Under the pieces are notes generated by a model. It searched no databases and was not told the DNA's origin. It worked only from the letters and a program-made list of their open reading frames with translations. The position numbers and the translations under genes were made by a program. A DNA stretch of 64,000 nt, from the NCBI RefSeq assembly GCF_000686045.1, contig NZ_JMLV01000014.1, forward strand, positions 1 to 64,000, in the 5' to 3' direction. The first letter of the stretch is position 1. The number at the start of each line of letters is the position of its first letter. Below, one piece after another: positions 1 through 8,715 of this stretch. This stretch comes from Fodinicurvata fenggangensis DSM 21160 (lineage in GTDB: Bacteria > Pseudomonadota > Alphaproteobacteria > Kiloniellales > DSM-21159).

Positions 1-297
1 CTCGCGCCCAGCCTGCAGCCAGGCGATGTGGTCGTCCTCGACAACCTCTCCAGCCATAAAAGTCCAAAGGCTGCCCAAACACTGCGGGATGTCGGTGCCT
101 GGTTCCTGTTCCTGCCGCCCTACAGCCCCGATCTCAATCCCATCGAGATGGCGTTCTCAAAGTTGAAAACCCTGATCCGCAAGACCGCCGCCCGCTCATA
201 CGACGAACTCTGGCAGGCCGTCGGCCATGTCTGCGACCTCTTCACCGAGGAGGAATGCACCAACTTCTTCAGGGCTGCCGGATATGAAATCAATTAA
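1..297 (+). CDS. IS630-family transposase, C-terminal part (5' end outside window)
   Basis: The reading frame is already open at base 1, so the gene begins outside the window and only about the last 98 residues are visible. They carry the end of a DDE-type transposase core: VVLDNLSSHK contains the second catalytic Asp, and the block SPDLNPIEMAFSKLK contains the final Glu. This spacing and wording is typical of IS630/Tc1-like elements, which cut and paste at TA dinucleotides. The frame ends at TAA 295-297, close to the stop of the opposing regulator gene. Whether the full element is intact cannot be judged from here. Confidence 0.9.
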   Translation, partial: LAPSLQPGDVVVLDNLSSHKSPKAAQTLRDVGAWFLFLPPYSPDLNPIEMAFSKLKTLIRKTAARSYDELWQAVGHVCDLFTEEECTNFFRAAGYEIN

Positions 298-312
298 ACG
301 CGACAGGCTTTA
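1..312 (+). mobile_element. Right end of an IS630-type insertion sequence (partial)
   Basis: The transposase fragment implies that an insertion sequence extends leftward out of the window. The right boundary is not certain because the matching left terminal repeat is outside. The TA at 311-312, inside the stop codon of the minus-strand regulator gene, is a possible target-site TA. This boundary is inferred, not demonstrated. Confidence 0.5.
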
Positions 313-660
313 AACCAGATCGTCGACGGATACTCCGAGTGCCTCGGCCAGCTTTCGGATTGTCTCGACCGACCCGGAATTCCGTCCGGCTTCTATCTCG
401 GTGATCTGAACGCGATTGACGTCTGACGCCTCGGCCAGTGCGGTCTGTGTCATGGCGCGCCAATCGCGAAAGACACGTAGAGGGCTCTCGCCATCGATGA
501 TGCGGTTGGCGTATTCAGCCGGGATGAGTTCGTCCTGTCCGTTGGCAAGACGGGCAATTGCGCGATCATAGGCGGCACTGTCGGCGGCGTCTTCAGCGAG
601 CCTGAGGAGGCGCTCATACTCTTCGCGGGGAATGGTCACGGTGTCAGTCATCGTAAACAC
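310..660 (-). CDS. XRE/HigA-like helix-turn-helix regulator (orphan antitoxin-like)
   Basis: This 116-residue protein has a Glu-rich N-terminal half (about residues 1-60). Its C-terminal half is a Cro/C1-type helix-turn-helix (about 62-116), with WRAMTQTALAEAS as the first helices and VNRVQITEIEAGRN as the recognition segment. That layout resembles antitoxins of HigBA/RelBE-type modules that bind their own promoter. No RelE-like toxin is visible on either side: an insertion sequence lies immediately downstream and a DoxX gene upstream. An internal ATG three codons in (MTDTV) is an equally good start. Function as an antitoxin is inferred; it may be a lone regulator. Confidence 0.75.
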   Translation of the reverse strand: MFTMTDTVTIPREEYERLLRLAEDAADSAAYDRAIARLANGQDELIPAEYANRIIDGESPLRVFRDWRAMTQTALAEASDVNRVQITEIEAGRNSGSVETIRKLAEALGVSVDDLV

Positions 661-702
661 TTCCTCTCGGGCCTATTTCGAGCACGGCTAACAGCGAGCC
701 GT

Positions 703-1089
703 TTATCTCCTGCGCAGGGCGTCGAGGCTCCAGGGGCCCGGGCCGGCAAAGACGAGGTAGAGGAAGATGAAGCAGTAGAGGATGGCGGCATCGCCGCCGT
801 TGTTGACGGGGAAGACGTCCCGGGGCGCATGCGCGATCCAGTAGGCGGCGGCCATCAGGCCGGAGGCCAGGAACGCCGCCGGCCGGGTGAAGAGACCCAC
901 GACCAGCAGGGCGCCGCAGAACAGCTCGATGGTGCCGGAAATCCATGAGAGGGTGAAGGGCGCGGCCGTGCTTTCACTGGGCGGAAAGCCCAGCAGCTTC
1001 TGGGTGCCATGGGCCAGGAAGATGAGGGCCGTCACGATCCGCAGGATGCTGAGCATACGCGGCGTCCAGGCGTTCAGGTCTTTTTCCAT
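703..1089 (-). CDS. DoxX family membrane protein
   Basis: This 128-residue protein has four predicted membrane segments and the DoxX signature near the N-terminus (LRIVTALIFLAHGTQKLLGF). DoxX proteins are small inner-membrane proteins linked to quinone or thiol redox processes; the exact substrate of this one is unknown. The ATG is preceded by GAGGAG at good spacing. It lies on the minus strand downstream of the DUF2061 gene, with an imperfect hairpin in the gap. The last residues are Arg-rich. Confidence 0.88.
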   Translation of the reverse strand: MEKDLNAWTPRMLSILRIVTALIFLAHGTQKLLGFPPSESTAAPFTLSWISGTIELFCGALLVVGLFTRPAAFLASGLMAAAYWIAHAPRDVFPVNNGGDAAILYCFIFLYLVFAGPGPWSLDALRRR

Positions 1090-1124
1090 GGCGTGTCTCC
1101 TCAGGAAAACAAAACTGTCCTGAC

Positions 1125-1152
1125 AGCATAGCCTATCGATAAGGCTTATGCT
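1125..1152 (-). repeat. Imperfect inverted repeat between DUF2061 and doxX genes
   Basis: Ten-base arms (agcatagcct and its complement, with one bulged base) flank a seven-base loop, and on the minus strand a T-rich stretch follows. It could terminate transcription of the DUF2061 gene or act as an operator for doxX; the sequence does not decide. Confidence 0.4.
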
Positions 1153-1191
1153 TTGGGAAGACGCCTTTTTAGATGCGCAATCTTGTTGGAA

Positions 1192-1428
1192 TTATGCATG
1201 TGCGCGGGTGTGCTGGCCGGTGAGGCCTTCCCTCTGCATTTCCTGGCGGCGGCCCAGGCGTTTCCAAACGCGCTCGTGGAAGAAGTAGAGGACCGTGTTG
1301 GCCAGGGGCTCGATGAGCGCGATGCCACTGGCGATCGCGAGAGAGCCGGTCAGGGCGAACGCGATGCTGAATCCCACCAGAATGTGGAAGAAGCCGTAGC
1401 TGAGTGTCTTGGCCAGATCGCGTTTCAT
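1192..1428 (-). CDS. DUF2061 small membrane protein
   Basis: The protein is 78 residues long, with two hydrophobic helices and the DUF2061 pattern: K-T-x-S-Y near the N-terminus, then FHILVGFSIAFALTGS, and HERVWKR at the end of the domain. The start chosen is the ATG at 1428, preceded by AAGGTGA. The open frame upstream of it overlaps the cobT end and has no coding character. The function of DUF2061 proteins is unknown. A good sigma70-type promoter lies just upstream. Confidence 0.85.
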   Translation of the reverse strand: MKRDLAKTLSYGFFHILVGFSIAFALTGSLAIASGIALIEPLANTVLYFFHERVWKRLGRRQEMQREGLTGQHTRAHA

Positions 1429-1465
1429 GGGTGTCACCTTGAACTCACTTTCATTGCTTAGAATG

Positions 1466-1493
1466 ATTATAAGAACGACTTGCAAATAGTCAA
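1466..1493 (-). promoter_or_regulatory. Predicted sigma70 promoter of the DUF2061 gene
   Basis: Read on the minus strand, TTGACT (1488-1493) and TATAAT (1466-1471) are separated by 16 bases, about 40 bases upstream of the start codon. The -10 region sits in an AT-rich, partly palindromic stretch that loosely resembles Fur/Irr-type iron boxes; iron control is only a suggestion. Confidence 0.55.
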
Positions 1494-1597
1494 GGGAGTC
1501 ACGGCATGACAATGCAGGAAAGTTGGTGCCCTGTGGTGTGGCCTCGGAACCCCGCCGGCGGCCATACCGGCTCGACGGCCGGCAGGAGCGGGAGGAG

Positions 1598-3481
1598 TCA
1601 GCCGGCGCGGCGTTTCTGGGCCTTGCGTTGCCGTGCGTCCTGGATCTCCGGCTCGTCGAAGAGTTCGGCCAGGCGTTCCAGCATGGCGCCGCCAAGCTGT
1701 TCGGCGTCGACGATGGTGACCGCCCGCTTGTAGTAGCGCGTGACGTCATGGCCGATGCCGATGGCGGTCAACTGCACGGGGCTGCGGGTCTCGATGTACT
1801 CGATGACCTCGCGCAGGTGCTTTTCCAGGTAGTTGCCGGGATTGACCGACAGGGTGGAGTCATCCACCGGCGCCCCGTCGGAGATCACCATCAGGACGCG
1901 CCGGGCCTCGGGTCGGGCGATCAGGCGATTGTGCGCCCATAGCAGGGCCTCGCCGTCGATGTTCTCCTTCAGGATGCCTTCGCGCAGCATCAGGCCCAGG
2001 TTCTTGCGCGCGCGGCGCCAGGGGTCGTCGGCGGACTTGTAGACGATGTGGCGCAGGTCGTTGAGACGCCCGGGCAGGGCCGGCTTGCCCGCCGAAACCC
2101 AGCGCTCGCGCGCCTGGCCGCCCTTCCACATGCGGGTGGTGAAGCCCAGTACCTCGACCTTCACCCCACAGCGTTCCAGCGTGCGTGCCAGGATGTCGGC
2201 GCTCATGGCCGCGACCGAGATCGGCCGGCCGCGCATGGACCCGGAGTTGTCGATCAGCAGGGTGACGACGGTGTCCCGGAAATCGGTGTCCTTCTCGTGC
2301 TTGTAGGTCAGCGAGTGCGTCGGGTCGGCGATGATGCGCGCCAGGCGCGCCGAATCCAGCAGGCCTTCCTCGAGATTGAATTCCCAGGCGCGGGTCTGCT
2401 TGGCCATCAGGCGCCTTTGCAGGCGATTGGCCAGGCGCGCGATGACGCCCTGAAGGTGGGCCAACTGCTGGTCCAGGAGCTGGCGCAGGCGCTGCAGCTC
2501 GTCGGGATCGCAGAGCGAGGCCGCATCCACCACCTCGTCGAATTCCGTGGTGAAGGCGCGGTAGGCTTCCTGGGGAATGGAGTTGCGGCGGTCGTCCCAC
2601 TCGGGCGGACGGTTCGGGCTGCCCGGTTCCTCGGCGCCCTCGCCCTCGTCGGTCTCGCCTTCGCTTTCGACGGCCTCCTCGCCCTCCTGGCCTTCACCGC
2701 TGTCCTGGTCCTCCATTTCGCTGCTCTGGCTGCTTTCGGACTCGTCGGAGTCCTCCTCGCCGCCTTCGCCGCGGGTCTGGTTGTCGTCGCCGGCGTTGTC
2801 CTGGCCTTCCTGTTCGCTTTCGCTCTGGTCCTCGTTGGGCTCGGGCTCGCTGCCGGCATCCATGTCCAGGTGCTGCAGCATCTGGCGGACCTGGCGGGCG
2901 TACTCCTCCTGGTCGCCGGCTGTTTGCTGCAGGGCATCGATGTCGCGGAAGATCTGCGGGTCCAGATGGTTGCGCCAGCTTTCCACCAGCCGCTGGGCCG
3001 AAGGGGGCAGCGGCTTGCTGGATATGGCCTCACGCGCCATCAGGCGCAGGACCTCGGAGAGCGGAACGTCGTTGTGGTCGCTGACCTGGTTCAGCCCCCG
3101 GCTGCGGTAATTCTCCTCGAGGGCCGCATCCAGGTTGAGCGTGCAGCCGCTCATGCGCCGCATGCCGAGCGCTTCGCAGCGGGCCTGTTCGACGGCATCG
3201 AAGACGCTGCGGGCCTCGCCGTCGGTCGGCTGCTGTGCGGCATGTACCCCACTGTCGTGATGGCGCAGGCGCAGGGCGATGGAGTCGGCCTCGCCCCGGA
3301 CCAGGGCGATGTCCTCGGGCGGCAGGTCGCGTGCCGGCATGGGCAGCCGTGCCTCCGTGCCCTGCAGGCCACGACCCGACGGCGAGAAGTTCGCCGTGAT
3401 GTCGTCGCGTTCCGCGATCGCCCGCATGGTTGCGGAGGTCACGCGCTTGAACCGCTCGATGGGGGAATCACCCGAACTCAT
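1598..3481 (-). CDS. cobT: Cobaltochelatase subunit CobT
   Basis: CobT is part of the aerobic ATP-dependent cobaltochelatase CobNST, which inserts cobalt into hydrogenobyrinic acid diamide during vitamin B12 synthesis. The 627-residue protein has a conserved N-terminal region (1-200) and a very acidic Glu/Ser/Asp stretch (about 207-285). Its C-terminal von Willebrand A domain begins with the metal-ion-binding DNSGS (411-415) and contains [15 protein letters not shown]. CobT forms a ring complex with CobS. It lies 24 bases downstream of cobS on the same strand, with GGAG before the ATG. The large subunit gene cobN is not in this window. Confidence 0.96.
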   Translation of the reverse strand: MSSGDSPIERFKRVTSATMRAIAERDDITANFSPSGRGLQGTEARLPMPARDLPPEDIALVRGEADSIALRLRHHDSGVHAAQQPTDGEARSVFDAVEQARCEALGMRRMSGCTLNLDAALEENYRSRGLNQVSDHNDVPLSEVLRLMAREAISSKPLPPSAQRLVESWRNHLDPQIFRDIDALQQTAGDQEEYARQVRQMLQHLDMDAGSEPEPNEDQSESEQEGQDNAGDDNQTRGEGGEEDSDESESSQSSEMEDQDSGEGQEGEEAVESEGETDEGEGAEEPGSPNRPPEWDDRRNSIPQEAYRAFTTEFDEVVDAASLCDPDELQRLRQLLDQQLAHLQGVIARLANRLQRRLMAKQTRAWEFNLEEGLLDSARLARIIADPTHSLTYKHEKDTDFRDTVVTLLIDNSGSMRGRPISVAAMSADILARTLERCGVKVEVLGFTTRMWKGGQARERWVSAGKPALPGRLNDLRHIVYKSADDPWRRARKNLGLMLREGILKENIDGEALLWAHNRLIARPEARRVLMVISDGAPVDDSTLSVNPGNYLEKHLREVIEYIETRSPVQLTAIGIGHDVTRYYKRAVTIVDAEQLGGAMLERLAELFDEPEIQDARQRKAQKRRAG

Positions 3482-3505
3482 GCTGCTCTCCGTCCCTCAA
3501 GCCCC

Positions 3506-4507
3506 TCAGACCAGGGTGGCCTGGACACCGGTTTCGGGCAGCTCCGTGCCGAAGCAGCGCTGGTAGTACTCGGCCACCGTGGTGCGTTCGATCTCGTCGC
3601 ACTTGTTGAGGAAAGTCACCCGGAAGGCGAAGCCCACGTCATTGAAGATCTCGGCGTTCTCGGCCCAGGTGAGGACGGTGCGCGGGCTCATCACCGTAGA
3701 GATATCGCCGTTGATGAAGCCGCTGCGGGTCAGGTCCGCCACGGCCACCATGGCGCGCACGCGCTCGCGGCCTTCCTTGCTGTCATAGCCCGGCAGCTTG
3801 TTGAGGACGATCTCTTCCTCGGCATCGTGCTCCAGGTAGTTGAGCGTGGCGACGATGTTCCAGCGGTCCATCTGGCCCTGGTTGATCTGCTGCGTGCCGT
3901 GATAGAGGCCGGTGGTGTCGCCCAGGCCGATGGTGTTGGCCGTGGCGAACAGGCGGAAGGCCGGATGCGGTCGGATGACCTTGTTCTGGTCCAGCAGGGT
4001 CAGCTTGCCTTCGACCTCGAGCACGCGCTGGATCACGAACATGACGTCGGCGCGGCCGGCGTCATACTCGTCGAAGACCAGGGCGGTGGGGTTCTGCAGC
4101 GCCCAGGGCAGCAGGCCTTCGCGGAACTCGGTAACCTGCTTGCCGTCCTTGAGCACGATGGCGTCCTTGCCGATCAGGTCGATGCGGCTGACGTGGCTGT
4201 CCAGGTTGATGCGAACCGTCGGCCAGTTCAGGCGGGCGGCCACCTGCTCGATATGGGTGGACTTGCCGGTGCCGTGATAGCCCTGGATCATGACGCGGCG
4301 GTTGTAGGCAAAACCGGCCAGGATGGCGAGCGTGGTGTCACGGTCGAAGCGATAGGTGGAATCGCTGTCGGGCACGTAGTCGCATTCCTGGGAAAAGGCC
4401 GGCACCATCATGTCGCTGTCGATGCCGAAGGTCTGGCGCACGGAGACCTTGATGTCGGGTGCGCCCTTCGGCATTTCGCTGGCGCCGTTCTCTGTCATTT
4501 CGGACAT
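3506..4507 (-). CDS. cobS: Cobaltochelatase subunit CobS (AAA+ ATPase)
   Basis: CobS is the AAA+ motor subunit of aerobic cobaltochelatase and hydrolyses ATP to drive cobalt insertion with CobT and CobN. The 333-residue protein has the Walker A motif GYHGTGKS (76-83), Walker B ALVFDEYD (about 142-149) and sensor-type residues in FRLFATANT. The start has AAGGAA six to seven bases upstream. It follows a J-domain gene by 53 bases and precedes cobT, a common alphaproteobacterial arrangement. Confidence 0.96.
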   Translation of the reverse strand: MSEMTENGASEMPKGAPDIKVSVRQTFGIDSDMMVPAFSQECDYVPDSDSTYRFDRDTTLAILAGFAYNRRVMIQGYHGTGKSTHIEQVAARLNWPTVRINLDSHVSRIDLIGKDAIVLKDGKQVTEFREGLLPWALQNPTALVFDEYDAGRADVMFVIQRVLEVEGKLTLLDQNKVIRPHPAFRLFATANTIGLGDTTGLYHGTQQINQGQMDRWNIVATLNYLEHDAEEEIVLNKLPGYDSKEGRERVRAMVAVADLTRSGFINGDISTVMSPRTVLTWAENAEIFNDVGFAFRVTFLNKCDEIERTTVAEYYQRCFGTELPETGVQATLV

Positions 4508-4560
4508 GATACTGATTTTTCCTTGGACTTTCTGTTGTGACTCAAGTTGGTGCGTGGCCC

Positions 4561-5160
4561 TTAGAGATAAAGGGCCTTGAGGATACCGTAGGCCTCGTTC
4601 ACGGCCTTCATGCGATTCTCGGCGACCTTGTCCCCGCCGTTGGTGTCCGGGTGCAGGCTTTTCACCAACTCCCGATAGCGCTTGCGTATGGCCGCCCAGG
4701 TAACAGGTGCGGACAGTCCCATGGCTTCCAGGGCGCGGTCCCGGTCAGAGACGGGCTGGGCTCCGGCCTGTTCGCTCCGGTCGCCGGCGCGATGCCTTTG
4801 TCTCTGGCGACGGCGCCGTCCGGCCAGTTCCTCTGCCTGGGCGCGTGCGGCGGCCTCTGCATCGCGCAGGTCCGCAGCGCCACTGCCCACCCGCCAGGTT
4901 GGACGATCCCAAGTGTAGGCCTTCAGGCGGTCGGCTTCAATGTCCTGGGGATCCATGTCGCGGTGATAGTCCCAGGCGGCGTTGTAGGCGCGCACATGCT
5001 CCAGGCAGAACCAGAGGTACTCGTTCAGCCGGTCGCGCGAGACAGGCGCCCTGTAGTCCCCGGCCGCCCCGCAGTCGGGGTGGTCGCAGACACGAGCCCT
5101 CTCGCCAGCCTGCGGCCCATCGGTTTGCAGGCTTTCCATCCGTGGCGTGCGTGACGTCAT
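4561..5160 (-). CDS. J-domain protein (DnaJ-like) upstream of cobS
   Basis: The 199-residue protein ends in a J-domain (about 138-199) with the diagnostic HPD in [12 protein letters not shown], so it should stimulate the ATPase of a DnaK-type chaperone. The N-terminal half carries a possible metal site (CDHPDCG, and later FCLEH), an acidic/Trp-rich segment and an Arg/Gln-rich linker around 88-115. It does not have the normal DnaJ layout with the J-domain first. Its position next to cobS/cobT suggests a specialised client, perhaps the chelatase, but this is inference. Confidence 0.85.
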   Translation of the reverse strand: MTSRTPRMESLQTDGPQAGERARVCDHPDCGAAGDYRAPVSRDRLNEYLWFCLEHVRAYNAAWDYHRDMDPQDIEADRLKAYTWDRPTWRVGSGAADLRDAEAAARAQAEELAGRRRRQRQRHRAGDRSEQAGAQPVSDRDRALEAMGLSAPVTWAAIRKRYRELVKSLHPDTNGGDKVAENRMKAVNEAYGILKALYL

Positions 5161-5227
5161 GCCATGAGTATGAGGCGCACTCCCGGTGCTGACAAGGTGC
5201 CGGCCGGCTATCGGCTGCCGTTCGGCT

Positions 5228-6133
5228 TCATTTCCCCGTCGTCTCCGGTTGGCCCCTCAGATCGGCCATGTTGACCAGGGCCAGTCCGGCCACAATGCCC
5301 AGCAGGCCCATCAGCAGGCTGGGTGTCATGGCTTCGCCCAGCAACAGGGCGGAACTGCCCACGCCCACCATGGGGACGCCCAGCAGGCCCAGTGAGGTGG
5401 ATATGGCCGGCAGGCTGCGCGTGACCGTGATGGTCGCCCAATAACAGAACCCGGTGGCGATGGGACCGTTGTAGGCGATGACAACCCAGGCCTTGGTGGA
5501 GAGGTCCGGCCTGTAGTCGCCTTCGAAGACCAGGGCCAGGGCGGTCAGCGGGACCAGGGCCACCATCATCTGCCAGGGGATGACCTGGAGCACCGAGTTG
5601 CTCCAGCGGTGGCCGCGCACGTGCAGGATGGCGATGGCCCAGCCGACGGCCGCCAGCATCAGGATCAGGTTGCCGGTGACCACGTCGCGGTCGCTCCAGT
5701 CCAGCGCCAGGGGGTTGAAGAGCGCGATCAGGCCGGCCAGGCCAAGCAGCAGTCCGCCCACCTTCAGGCGCGAGGGCCGCTCGCCCAGGATCAGGATGGC
5801 GGCCGGTGCGACCCAGAGCGGCGTGGTATAGGCCAGCACCGAGGACCGCCCGGCCTCGACGAACTGCAGGGCGAAGTTGATGGCGCCCAGGAAGAGCGCC
5901 ACCTGCAACAGCCCCACGGTGAAGATGACCGGCAGGTCGCTGCGGCGCGGAAGGGCAAGCCGGCCCAGGGCGGCCAGCAGCGCCAGCAGGGTCACCATGC
6001 CCAGGAACAGGCGGCTGACGGCGAACCAGAAAGGCGGAATACCCTCGTCGAGCCCGATCTTCATGATGGGCCAGTTGCTGCCCCAGAGCAGGATGATCGC
6101 TCCGAGCAGGAGGTAGGCGCCACGCAGGGACAT
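5228..6133 (-). CDS. DMT/EamA family transporter
   Basis: The protein of about 301 residues has ten hydrophobic helices arranged as two EamA repeats (LLLGAIILLWGSNWPIMK in the first, NLILMLAAVGWAIAI in the second), typical of drug/metabolite exporters in the inner membrane. Such proteins export amino acids, purines or other metabolites; the substrate here cannot be predicted. The ATG at 6133 is chosen because GAGGG lies nine bases upstream; a TTG at 6148 would add five residues. It interrupts the usual closeness of bolA to the cobS block. Confidence 0.85.
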   Translation of the reverse strand: MSLRGAYLLLGAIILLWGSNWPIMKIGLDEGIPPFWFAVSRLFLGMVTLLALLAALGRLALPRRSDLPVIFTVGLLQVALFLGAINFALQFVEAGRSSVLAYTTPLWVAPAAILILGERPSRLKVGGLLLGLAGLIALFNPLALDWSDRDVVTGNLILMLAAVGWAIAILHVRGHRWSNSVLQVIPWQMMVALVPLTALALVFEGDYRPDLSTKAWVVIAYNGPIATGFCYWATITVTRSLPAISTSLGLLGVPMVGVGSSALLLGEAMTPSLLMGLLGIVAGLALVNMADLRGQPETTGK

Positions 6134-6243
6134 GCTTTGTACCCTCAACGCTGATAGCTTGACAGGCGACCGGGGGGTTCCCAGCCTTGCAGGACAGCCG
6201 CCCGATGAAAGCGGAAATTGAGCGTTAACGCGGGAAAGCCCAG

Positions 6244-6561
6244 ATGTCCATGCCCACCGACTCCTCCTCCGGCGCCGGGCGCGCGCCTTCCATGAAGCAG
6301 CGGATCGAGGATAAGCTGCGTGCCGGCCTGGCGCCCCAGCGCCTGGAGGTCGCCGATGACTCCCACAAGCACGAAGGCCACTCGGGCTGGCAGCCGGGTG
6401 GCGAGACGCACTTCCGTGTGGAAGTGGTCTCGCAGGCCTTCGAGGGAGAAAACCGCGTCGCTCGTCAGCGTCGGGTCTATGCCCTGCTGTCCGAGGAGAT
6501 GGCCGAGCGTATCCACGCCCTTCAGATCAGGACGCTGACTCCGGACGAGGATGCCGGATAG
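6244..6561 (+). CDS. bolA: BolA family protein
   Basis: The protein is 105 residues long with the class II KH-like BolA fold. A helix MKQRIEDKLRAGL is followed by the strand LEVADDSHKHEGH, which carries the conserved His residues, then HFRVEVVSQAF and a C-terminal helix with HALQIRTLTP. BolA proteins pair with monothiol glutaredoxins to handle [2Fe-2S] clusters and can bind DNA in stress and envelope control. GGGAAAG precedes the start. The gene is divergent from the DMT transporter and faces the lipoprotein gene. Confidence 0.93.
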   Translation: MSMPTDSSSGAGRAPSMKQRIEDKLRAGLAPQRLEVADDSHKHEGHSGWQPGGETHFRVEVVSQAFEGENRVARQRRVYALLSEEMAERIHALQIRTLTPDEDAG

Positions 6562-6614
6562 GAAAAGAGCCCTGCCAAGGCTTGGAGCTGCCTCGACAAG
6601 GCTCTGATAGGAAC

Positions 6615-6640
6615 GGGCCGCAGGGTAAAGCCTGCGGTCC
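6615..6640 (+). terminator. Predicted terminator after bolA
   Basis: A ten-base-pair stem (gggccgcagg paired with cctgcggtcc, one G-T pair) closes a six-base loop and is followed within a few bases by cctttt. It sits between the convergent bolA and lipoprotein genes. The T-run is short, so efficiency is uncertain. Confidence 0.6.
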
Positions 6641-6657
6641 GGCGTCCTTTTGATTGC

Positions 6658-7341
6658 TTATGAGCCGAAGGAGCTCATGCGGCTGGGAAAGCCTTCCATG
6701 ACTTTCGTCACCAGTTCCCGCATCTGCTCTTCCTTGCGCGGGGTCAGGGCCGCACCGGCCAGACCGCCGCCTGCAGCACCAGCCGTGCCGCCGACGATGG
6801 CGCCGGTGGTATCGTGTTCGGTCACCGCAGCCCCGGTCACGGCGCCCGCAGCAGCACCGAGGAAGGCGCCCACGGCCTGGTTCATGCCATCACCCGTGGT
6901 ACCGGAGCCCGAACCGGTCCAGACAATCTCGGCTGTCTGCACGTCCACCGCCCGTGCGCTGAGGCTCATGTCCTCCCTATAGCTCGGGATGCTGATGATC
7001 ATGGCGAGATCGGTGTTCAGGATGCGGCCGATGCGGGCCGCGCCCGCCGCCGTGGTGCGCTCGCTGAGCTGGAAATCCTGCTCATCGATGATTTCGCGCA
7101 CACGATCCCGCTCGATCGGCGAATAGCCTTTGCCCATCAGGTCCTGGGTGACCATGTTGCTGACCTGGGTCCGGGCGGCCTCGTTGGCGCCCAGGCCTTC
7201 GACGGCCACGACGGCAATGCGCGAACTGTCACGGAAATTGTAGGTCTGGTTGAAGGAACTGCTTCCTTCGGTCTGGGCACAGCCCGTAAGTACTAGTGCC
7301 GAGAATAGAATCCCGATCGTGGCGAGAATCCCGTTCCTCAT
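6658..7341 (-). CDS. Lipoprotein with CsgG/FlgO-like domain and glycine-zipper segment
   Basis: The 227-residue protein begins with a lipoprotein signal ending in LTGC (Cys21). Residues about 40-150 resemble the CsgG/FlgO/LpoB-type fold of periplasmic lipoproteins (RIAVVAVEGLG, GKGYSPIERDRVREII, ARAVDVQTAEIVW). After this comes a Gly/Ala-rich segment (about 158-203) of glycine-zipper type (AFLGAAAGAVTGAA, GGTAGAAGGGLAGAAL), followed by a short charged tail. It should be anchored in the outer membrane facing the periplasm. The glycine zipper suggests membrane or self-association. The specific role is unknown. Confidence 0.75.
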   Translation of the reverse strand: MRNGILATIGILFSALVLTGCAQTEGSSSFNQTYNFRDSSRIAVVAVEGLGANEAARTQVSNMVTQDLMGKGYSPIERDRVREIIDEQDFQLSERTTAAGAARIGRILNTDLAMIISIPSYREDMSLSARAVDVQTAEIVWTGSGSGTTGDGMNQAVGAFLGAAAGAVTGAAVTEHDTTGAIVGGTAGAAGGGLAGAALTPRKEEQMRELVTKVMEGFPSRMSSFGS

Positions 7342-7487
7342 GTTTGCCCCCTGAAACAGAATTGATGATAGCCCAGCAGTATGAAGGGGCGAATTCTCGA
7401 GTCAAATCAAATTCCCGCCAGGGCGGTATTCGAAACGGGGGTCGACAAGGGGGTCGTGTCGAGGGGATCGAGTGCAGCGTTTCTGCC

Positions 7488-8033
7488 TCACTCCCCCGTG
7501 TACTGATCCGGCCAAAATTCCTTGACCAGGGGGCCGTCGGCCGAGAAGGCATGGCAGCTGTTGACCAGGTTAGAGCGGCGCGGCTTTCCATCCCGGTTCG
7601 AGGGGTCGCTCTTCGAGACATAGGTCTGGTAGGCAACAGTGCCCATGGCGCCCAGCATCTCGGTGATGTGCGTACAGCCGCCGGCGCCGCCGACCGCCTG
7701 GCGCAGGGCCTTGCGCCACCCTGGGCCGACCCTGGCTCCGATCAGGTTCCGGTAGTTGGGGGTAACGCCCGGACAGATGGCAAAGGGCGAGGCCGTGGTG
7801 TCGGCGGCGATGTCGCGCACCACGAAGTCATCGTCCAGGGTCAGGCGCACGGCCATTTCGTGCAGCGGCTCACCCGGCTGGATGCTGCCCCGATGCTGGT
7901 TGTCGAAGGCGTAGTGCTTGGTGTCGACGATGCGCCCCTCGATATCCCAGAGGCCGTCGCTGCGCTGGAAACCCTCGAAGTGATAGCGGCGCGTGTGCAG
8001 CGGCTCACGCTCGACTGGCGGAGGAAGCGGCAT
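7488..8033 (-). CDS. DUF2889 domain protein
   Basis: The protein of 181 residues matches the DUF2889 pattern: it opens with LHTRRYHFEGFQRSDGLWDIEG, has a middle RDIAADTTASPFAICPG segment, and ends with a Cys/His region (GGCTHITEML, LVNSCHAFSADG). The function of this family is not established. The ATG at 8033 is preferred because the family begins just after it; an upstream frame would add 22 uncharacteristic residues. It lies alone between a CBS-domain gene and the lipoprotein gene, all on the minus strand. Confidence 0.85.
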   Translation of the reverse strand: MPLPPPVEREPLHTRRYHFEGFQRSDGLWDIEGRIVDTKHYAFDNQHRGSIQPGEPLHEMAVRLTLDDDFVVRDIAADTTASPFAICPGVTPNYRNLIGARVGPGWRKALRQAVGGAGGCTHITEMLGAMGTVAYQTYVSKSDPSNRDGKPRRSNLVNSCHAFSADGPLVKEFWPDQYTGE

Positions 8034-8122
8034 GCAATCTGATTCCCTGAAAGGCTCGAAATGGACAGAAGGCATAGCGCCGCGCCAGCGGCGACGCAAG
8101 ACACCGGCCGGAAAGGTGGGAC

Positions 8123-8578
8123 TCAGCCGCCGGCGCCGGTTCCGTAGCCGGTGTCGAACAGCAGGGCGTCGCGTTGCTGCAGGTCTTGCTCCAGTTCTTC
8201 CTGCACCGCGGCAAAGAGGTCGCGGATCGAGACGATGCCGATCAGCTTGCCCTTGTCGAGCACAGGCAAGTGGCGATAGCCGCGTCCGCGCATCAAGAGC
8301 AGGGCTTCCATGGCCGTAGCATTCGGGGCCAGGGTGTCCGGATCCGGTGTCATCACCTCCTCGAGCGACGTGGTGTCGGGATCGCGCGTAGCGCCCACGA
8401 CCCGGCGCAAGAGGTCGCGCTCGGTGAAGATGCCGGCCAACTGTTCGTCCTTCATGATCAGGATCGCTCCGATGGAGCGTTCGGTCATGACGGCGGCTGC
8501 CGTGCGGACGGTGGTTTCAGGAGAAAAGGTCGTCAGCTTCTGGCTGTTTACGATATCAGGGACTACACGGCGTTGCAT
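8123..8578 (-). CDS. CBS-domain pair protein
   Basis: The 151-residue protein consists almost only of two CBS motifs (about 8-65 and 72-130; MTERSIGAILIMKDEQLAGIF and MRGRGYRHLPVLDKGKLIGI). Such stand-alone pairs bind adenine nucleotides and act as regulatory modules on partners that are unknown here. The C-terminal tail is Gly-rich. AGGAGG precedes the ATG. It lies upstream of a HlyC/CorC-type gene that also contains CBS motifs, but the 108 bases between the DUF2889 and CBS coding ends and the 137 bases toward the next gene argue against tight coupling. Confidence 0.9.
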   Translation of the reverse strand: MQRRVVPDIVNSQKLTTFSPETTVRTAAAVMTERSIGAILIMKDEQLAGIFTERDLLRRVVGATRDPDTTSLEEVMTPDPDTLAPNATAMEALLLMRGRGYRHLPVLDKGKLIGIVSIRDLFAAVQEELEQDLQQRDALLFDTGYGTGAGG

Positions 8579-8715
8579 GGCGTCCTCCTGTTGCAGGTTT
8601 GCCGGGAGGATACCCGGCCAACGCTGGCAACCAGTCTGGAAGCCCTATGAAACGCGGTCAAGCGACATGCGTGTGACGCTCTACTTGCCCCGGGATACCT
8701 GCCCCGAGCGCGCCG

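Noticed and set aside
2048-4540. 830-codon open frame on the plus strand opposite cobT and cobS
   Set aside because: It lies entirely opposite well-supported genes, has the Val/Leu/Gly/Ala/Gln-biased composition of antisense frames in GC-rich DNA, and shows no domain.
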